A DNA stretch of 64,000 nt, from assembly GCA_000151295.1 (NCBI GenBank), contig GG745332.1:1503391-1567390 (forward strand), read 5' to 3'. This document shows, in pieces, positions 57,196-64,000 of this stretch. Each line of letters begins with the position of its first letter. Within the stretch, counting starts at the first letter, position 1. The DNA is from Allomyces macrogynus ATCC 38327 (taxonomy: Eukaryota > Blastocladiomycota > Blastocladiomycetes > Blastocladiales > Blastocladiaceae). Both the position numbers and the translations under genes were made by a program. The notes beneath the pieces are model-generated. The model did no database searches, was not told where the DNA came from, and saw only the letters and a list, made by a program, of their open reading frames with translations.

Positions 57196-58280
57196 ATGGA
57201 GATTCAGAGCGGTATTCTTGTTCAGTTCAGTTTATCAAATCAAATCATCAGGGAGCTGGCTGACCTGGAGGAGCTGGAGATTGTTGGACCAAGGGGCATA
57301 AATCCAAGGAAGACGCTCCCAGTCGAAGTATTGTCACCATTTGCATTGCGCGACTTGTGGCACAACCTCCATGGCTCAAGTCATTTCAGCTGGTCCAGCA
57401 TGGAAACATGGGGCTCAGACGTGTCTTGTGAGCATTGCCATGTACTAGCTTGACCTTGCTCAATTTGCATGTTTTCCTTGATAGCTACAATGGAAGTGAC
57501 CATGACACGTTTTTGGAGGAGATGCCAATGACCATTGAGTCGCTTCATCTGAAGTTTCAGCACCATCAAGTTGGACATGCTCTGTATGAAACTGGACATG
57601 GTGGCAATCCAAACTGGATGTACTGTTTCTCCTGTAGACACATCTGAATTATCTTTTACGCTCAACATGCCAGGCAGTTTGGACGGTCCTAGCAATTTGG
57701 ATAATGTACTTAAAGGAAGTGGTAGCTATTGTATTGTAGTGTTGACATGGAGAGTTTCTGGGCAGTGCTGCTAAATGGCGAACAGTTCTTTGACATCAAT
57801 GCTTATGAACAGGCGTGCATGAAACCAGTTGCACAGTGGTGCATGGAGGCCCCTGAAGGGCATGGGCAGCAGCCCAGTTATGGTGTTAATGCAGCTGCTG
57901 CCTTGCTGCTAACATTTTCAAAGTTGACCAAGTAGAGATTCCCCTCACTTGGCGCCTTGTTGCTGTGCCCAATGTCCATCAATTCAACTGGTAAACCATG
58001 GAAAGTGGCAGTGGAAAGAACGATGAGGATCATTTTGCTTGGTGTGCCAAATTCACATGACCACATGTTTCTTCTGGAACACCACAGCCAAAAAAGGAAA
58101 AATATTGTCATTCGTCCTCCCATCCTCTCACACATTTTCCGTGATGCACTCTTGATCCAGTTGGAGCTTCTGGAAGAGAAAGACAAGGAACTGACTGGTG
58201 ATGTGATCCCCAGACTCAATGGCCTCACATGTGACTGCCTTGACTTGGTCACAGGTGACTTGGAACTTGCACACCTTTGA
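57196..58280 (+). pseudogene. Decayed orphan coding region, possibly leucine-rich
   Basis: Plus-strand stretches include 57196-57430 (NQIIRELADLEELEIVGPRG, FALRDLWHNLHG), 57500-57645 (DTFLEEMPMTIESLHLKF) and 57957-58280 (GKPWKVAVERTMRIILLGV, LIQLELLEEKDKELTGDV). The spacing of Leu resembles degenerate leucine-rich repeats, but I cannot align repeats. The reverse strand at 57878-58462 is also open, so strand is uncertain. Confidence 0.25.
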
Positions 58281-58559
58281 TACAAGGAGAGAAGTGTCAT
58301 GTTTGCAAAGCTTAAGCTTTTCTGCAGCATGAATAGCAGCCCACCATCAAGCAGGATCCAGTTGGCATAGTGTATTGACTCCAGCTTGAAGTAGAGCAAG
58401 AAGTCATGAGTGGCAGGTGTCAAGGTCACTATATTCTTGCTTTTTTTGGCAAGCAGGCTCACCTCCTCACCTGAATGCCAGTGCTAAGTTCACCAGCCAC
58501 AGCCAAGTCAGATTCCACAGTTCCACCAGACCTGCCAGTCAGAAGCAGTGGCATACCTT

Positions 58560-58606
58560 GGTGGCTGACAGTGTGGCAGCCAACAGTGTGGCAGCCAACA
58601 GTGTCT
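58560..58606. repeat. Short tandem repeat of an 18-bp unit
   Basis: The unit AGTGTGGCAGCCAAC occurs twice at 18-bp spacing, with partial AGTGT starts on the right side (near 58568-58606). Confidence 0.7.
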
Positions 58607-58849
58607 CAACTGTTGCAGTTGCAGCTGCATCTGTGCAGGTACTGAAGTCAAGCTTTTTTGACGTGTGCCAAAGAATACATCAGTCAGAGTTGAAACTGAG
58701 CCGGATGGCAACAAGCCAGATGGTAACAAGCTGGACCAGGAACCATGAACAAGCCTGGCCCTGGGTTCACATCCAGTGACTCAGCACATGACCCACTGGT
58801 GGTCTTGGCCCCGGCTTCATCATTGCTCAACAGGACCTGGTGGTGAAGT

Positions 58850-59610
58850 TAGCAAGGTGCACACCCTGAACCAAGAGCTTGGAAAAGACGTTGGATGTGC
58901 ATGAGGTCATGTGACTCCATGGTTTGCAATGGCACCAGTGTGCCCAGTGTAAACTACAACGAGGCATCAGTTCAGCACCAATAAAACCATTGTGAGACTG
59001 TATGCACCAACTCCTTGAAGTCATGGGAAGCCTGGTTGTCAAAGGAATATTCGTCTTCTTTGGAGATGGAAAAGAGTTGTGGCACATGCAGAACTTTGTT
59101 GTACATTGTAGACCATTTGTTGCAGTAATGGCCCCCTTCCAGATACTTGATGGCATTATCATGCAGCTGTTCCAGCAGGGTGGCGCTGTCTTCCAACAAG
59201 TCTTCATGGGTAGTGACAAGATCAGTCTCAGGTGGCACTTCAGCAAGAGCTTGCAGGATGTTGAGGACAGTTGAGGTTTACAGGATTGCACTGGCCTGGC
59301 TGGCCTTGCTGGCCTCACTGGTCGTGCTTGTAGCACTGGCTGCGCTGGTTGTTGACTGGAACCGTCAGGAAAGAGCTTCAGAGGTATCATAGAGGGCAAG
59401 CAATAATGACCCAGGCAGTCTCCCACAACCTTGCCATCTTGTTGGGGAATCTCCCACCATCCTTGACAAAGGCATTGATGGCAAAGGCGATGTTCATCAT
59501 GTGGGTGTTGAACTGCAGCATCTCGTCAACAAAGTTGTTGACAGCGTGTTGGAGCGACGATGGGGAGCACTGACAATGGGAAGCAGTGCAGAAGCAGGGC
59601 CAAAGTGGAA
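58850..59610 (-). pseudogene. Decayed orphan coding region
   Basis: Minus-strand stretches: about 59560-59405 (LQHAVNNFVDEMLQFNTHMM, then AFAINAFVKDGGRFPNKMA), a gap with in-frame stops over a Ser/Ala-rich repeat, and about 59275-58975 (TVLNILQALAEVPPETDLVT, LLEQLHDNAIKYLEGGHY, HDFKELVHTVSQWFYW). The segment DEMLQFNTHMMN resembles SDLLQFNVHILN in the relic near 15.9 kb. No known family. Confidence 0.35.
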
Positions 59611-59760
59611 GTTGCTTGTGGTGGCTCAGCCAAGTTGCTGTGGCCAGTGATTGATGTGGCAGGTCTGTGACAAACGGCCGTTGTCGATGGTCTGGCGCAA
59701 TATTGTGTCGTCAGCTGTTAGGTATGGTGGTCGCCGCGGTGGCCGCTTGCCCGACGCGGT

Positions 59761-60678
59761 GATCATGGATGGCATTGACGGCAGACAGCAGCAACAGACA
59801 GCGTGCAGGCGAAAGGGGGCGGAAGGTGAAAAGTGACGAAAGGGCGGGCGAAAGCAGCAAGCGTCACGCGAACTCTCGCGAAACCATGGTTGTGATCGAA
59901 ATGCCTCGCGTCTCGCACCTCCGTGCCGCCACACTGGCGCGCCACACGCACGCCTCGGCCAACCACCAGCCGGCTGGCCACCACCGTTGGCGACCTCTTG
60001 GCTGACCTCCCTCGCGCCCGTTCCCGTGCTGCACTGTCTTGAGCGCCTGCCGACTGGTGCTCGCTCCCAGACGACGCATCAACCTGCGACACGGCGCATT
60101 TTCGCACCCAAGGACCAGTTGCTCGCGCCAGACCAGTCGCGAACCCGCCCGCATTTCGCCGTCTGCACGCCTGTTCACCTTGTTTGCGCGCCAAGTTCGC
60201 TCTCGCTTGCGCTCTTTGCTCAAGCTTCGGTGCCTCGGCCGTCACGGGTTGCTGCTGCTGTCCGGCGCCACCACGAACCCGCCGCCAACTGCCGTCCGCC
60301 AGCTGACGCCCACCAAGCCGACGCCCCGCCACCCGTGGGCTGACTCAGGCCTTCCAGCAGTCGGTTGTGAGCACGCTATCTGCTCTTGAAGAGGAGCCCA
60401 CGCGCGCCCGGCTCACGAACGTCCCGACGTTGGTTCTTCTGGCGCGACCGCACGCAAGCCGCGCGCACGCTTACTCTGCCCACTCGCAAGCGCACGCCGG
60501 ACCCGAACTCGCGACTCGCTCGGGTCGACGCGACTGTCTCGCACATCCTCTGCTTCTTCTCCGCCAAGTACCCCCTGCTCACGCGCGGTCGCATCGTACC
60601 CGCTCGCATCGCACCCGCTCGCTTGCTCGCCTCGCTGAACTCGCATTTCTGCACGCTCAACTCAACGCAGCTCTCGTT
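59761..60678. other. 5' region of the AGC kinase gene
   Basis: CpG-rich again. A frame around 60354-60440 (FQQSVVSTLSALEEEPTRAR) after a TGACTCAG acceptor-like site could be an upstream exon of the kinase. Nothing else is supported. Confidence 0.4.
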
Positions 60679-62874
<2,196 letters not shown>

Positions 62875-63060
62875 GTCGTTTTGTTTGGTTTCTGGAGGGG
62901 AGAGTAGATGGCGCCAATTTTGTGTTTGTTCGGCCGTGTCTGTGTTTCGTGCTGCCGTGAATCAAGTTTCTTTAGAATTCGGGATACATCCCGTGTCGTT
63001 TGCTGTTCATTTCACGTGCCTGTGGTGCCCTGCCGGGTGATGGTGGACAGAATGTTCAAT
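62875..63060. other. Convergent 3' ends of the kinase and WBP4-like genes
   Basis: 186 bp, T-rich on the plus strand; no gene seen. Confidence 0.5.
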
Positions 63061-63956
63061 CTACTTCTTGCGCGTCTGCCGCGCCGCGACTCGCCGCTTT
63101 TTGATCACCACCGGCCCATCACCCGCTCCACCTTCCAGTCCTCCACTCGCACCCACGACATTCGCGACCCGGCCATCGTCGAATGCCGCGACCACCTTTT
63201 CCCGAATCCGGAACTGGTGCGGGTCGTCATCCGCCGGCGCTTCATCCTCATCCGCATCTCGCGGCCGCTTCTTACCTTCCTCCTCCAGATCGGGCTTGAC
63301 GTCCTCGTTGATGCTTGGCTTCACGTCCTCGTTATCGTCGGCTCGTGGCGGCGGGATCACGACTTCCTCGACCACCTCCCACTCGCCCACCTGCCCGACG
63401 CTCGGGTCGCGCTGCGGTTCGTCGTCGGCCGACGGGTCGGGTGCCGGTGCTGCGGACGCGCGCGGCTTTTTCCTTCCTGCCGGTGCCTGTGCGGCGCGCG
63501 CGGAAGATGCGGCAGCGAGCAGGGTTTCGGCGGTGGCCGCGTCGGTGCCCTGTCGCTCGAGGTCTTGCGCGAATGCGGCGACTGCGTCCTGTCGGGCAAG
63601 CTGGTCAGTTCATGGGACATGAATGACCACGGGGCCGGAGAATCCGCACGAACCTGCTCGATTTTCGCCACCATTTCGCGCGCTGCCGCCTCTTCGCGCT
63701 TCTTTTCCTTGTCGGCCTCGGCGAGCGCCGCGATGAACCGCTCCATGCTGCGGCGGTGCTCGCCGGTCGACTCATGGTGAGTGCGGCTCTATTGAAGCGG
63801 AACAGCGTGCGGGTCAGGACCGGGCGCGGCAGATGGAGGGCGAATGGCGGGACAGGGTGGGACAGGACGGGACGGACGGACGATTTTGTTGTCAGTGACA
63901 AAGATCTTGCAGTACTTGCACCAGTACTTGGGCTTGGAGCGCCAGTAGTCGGCCAT
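63061..63956 (-). CDS. WBP4-like U1-type zinc-finger splicing factor
   Basis: Three exons (63956-63882, 63788-63654, 63600-63061) give 249 residues. The N-terminus MADYWRSKPKYWCKYCKIFV with HHESTGEHRRSMERF makes a matrin/U1-C-type C2H2 finger, split by an intron with GTCCGT donor. A charged coiled coil follows (ALAEADKEKKREEAAARE). The C-terminal half is acidic, with VGEWEVVEEV and a basic end (KKRRVAARQTRKK). The family binds spliceosomal A/B complexes. I do not see the WW domains present in animal WBP4; GEWEVV is in roughly the right place but lacks the paired Trp. The start at 63956 keeps the family's MADYW N-terminus. Confidence 0.82.
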
Positions 63957-64000
63957 GGTCGGGATGCAGCAAGTTAGGCGGCGCGGAAAAGATAGGGACA

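Larger units (their letters stand above)
53508..59760. other. Six-kilobase CpG-depleted island with decayed coding stretches
   Basis: GC content falls and CpG is nearly absent over long stretches (for example 53900-54300), while TG and CA dinucleotides are abundant. No frame matches a family I know. Protein-like but broken frames are listed separately. Smaller structures: a perfect 8-bp hairpin (AGGCTGCA-GTT-TGCAGCCT) at about 55982-56000 and CTGGCC-type repeats at about 59290-59350. Composition changes back abruptly near 59680. Confidence 0.6.

Overview
The window looks like nuclear DNA of an early-diverging, high-GC fungus, most likely Blastocladiomycota-like (inference). Genes are dense and lie on both strands, with many short introns (about 45-110 nt) that mostly have CTGAC-like branch sites. 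Mitochondrial ILV2 and ILV5 (branched-chain amino-acid synthesis) and a PKA regulatory subunit fit a fungus. A full DHCR24-type sterol C24 reductase is unlike ergosterol-making Dikarya but fits Blastocladiales, which are reported to make cholesterol. I could not run a search, so the taxon is a suggestion.

Layout: 1-1.6 kb, the start of a large low-complexity gene running off the left edge; 1.8-2.0 kb, a 193-bp dispersed repeat; 2.9-4.3 kb, tyrosinase; 5.1-7.3 kb, an eight-finger C2H2 protein divergent from an EDEM-type mannosidase (7.8-10.5 kb); 11.1-12.7 kb, an SLC10A7/Rch1 carrier; 12.8-17.7 kb, a CpG-poor island with gene relics, a truncated gene and the second repeat copy; 17.7-19.1 kb, BCP1/BCCIP; 19.5-23.9 kb, the divergent pair ILV2-ILV5; 24.5-25.7 kb, stomatin; 26-28.9 kb, a second CpG-poor island; 28.9-31.2 kb, ABCE1/RLI1; 32.5-36.9 kb, an ABCC transporter; 37.3-38.7 kb, OTU1/YOD1; 38.9-40.1 kb, PKA-R; 41.3-43.3 kb, DHCR24; 44.0-44.9 kb, mitochondrial bL12; 45.4-47.9 kb, an RNF10-like RING protein; 48.2-50.0 kb, an Ofd1/Tpa1 dioxygenase; 50.7-53.5 kb, an ABCB half transporter; 53.5-59.7 kb, a third, 6-kb CpG-poor island with decayed orphan coding stretches; 60.7-62.9 kb, a C2-AGC kinase (Sch9-like); 63.1-64.0 kb, a WBP4-like spliceosomal zinc-finger protein.

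The window is a mosaic. Conserved housekeeping genes sit in GC- and CpG-rich DNA. Three islands are CpG-depleted and TpG/CpA-rich, carry no recognisable conserved gene, and hold broken multi-exon reading frames of proteins I do not know. The two copies of the dispersed repeat differ largely by CpG to TpG/CpA changes, which points to methylation-driven or RIP-like decay. Exon models below were built by hand from reading-frame continuity, family conservation and splice sites. Across them the 5' splice site shows a strong C at intron position +4 (GTACGT/GTGCGT/GTCCGT), and at least one GC-AG intron occurs.

Functionally the genes are a housekeeping mix rather than one cluster: branched-chain amino-acid synthesis (ILV2, ILV5), ER quality control and ubiquitin (EDEM, OTU1, RNF10-like), ribosome biogenesis and translation (BCP1, ABCE1, bL12m, Ofd1/Tpa1), nutrient and cAMP signalling (PKA-R, Sch9-like kinase), membrane transport and sterols (ABCC, ABCB, SLC10A7, DHCR24, stomatin), splicing (WBP4-like) and pigment (tyrosinase).
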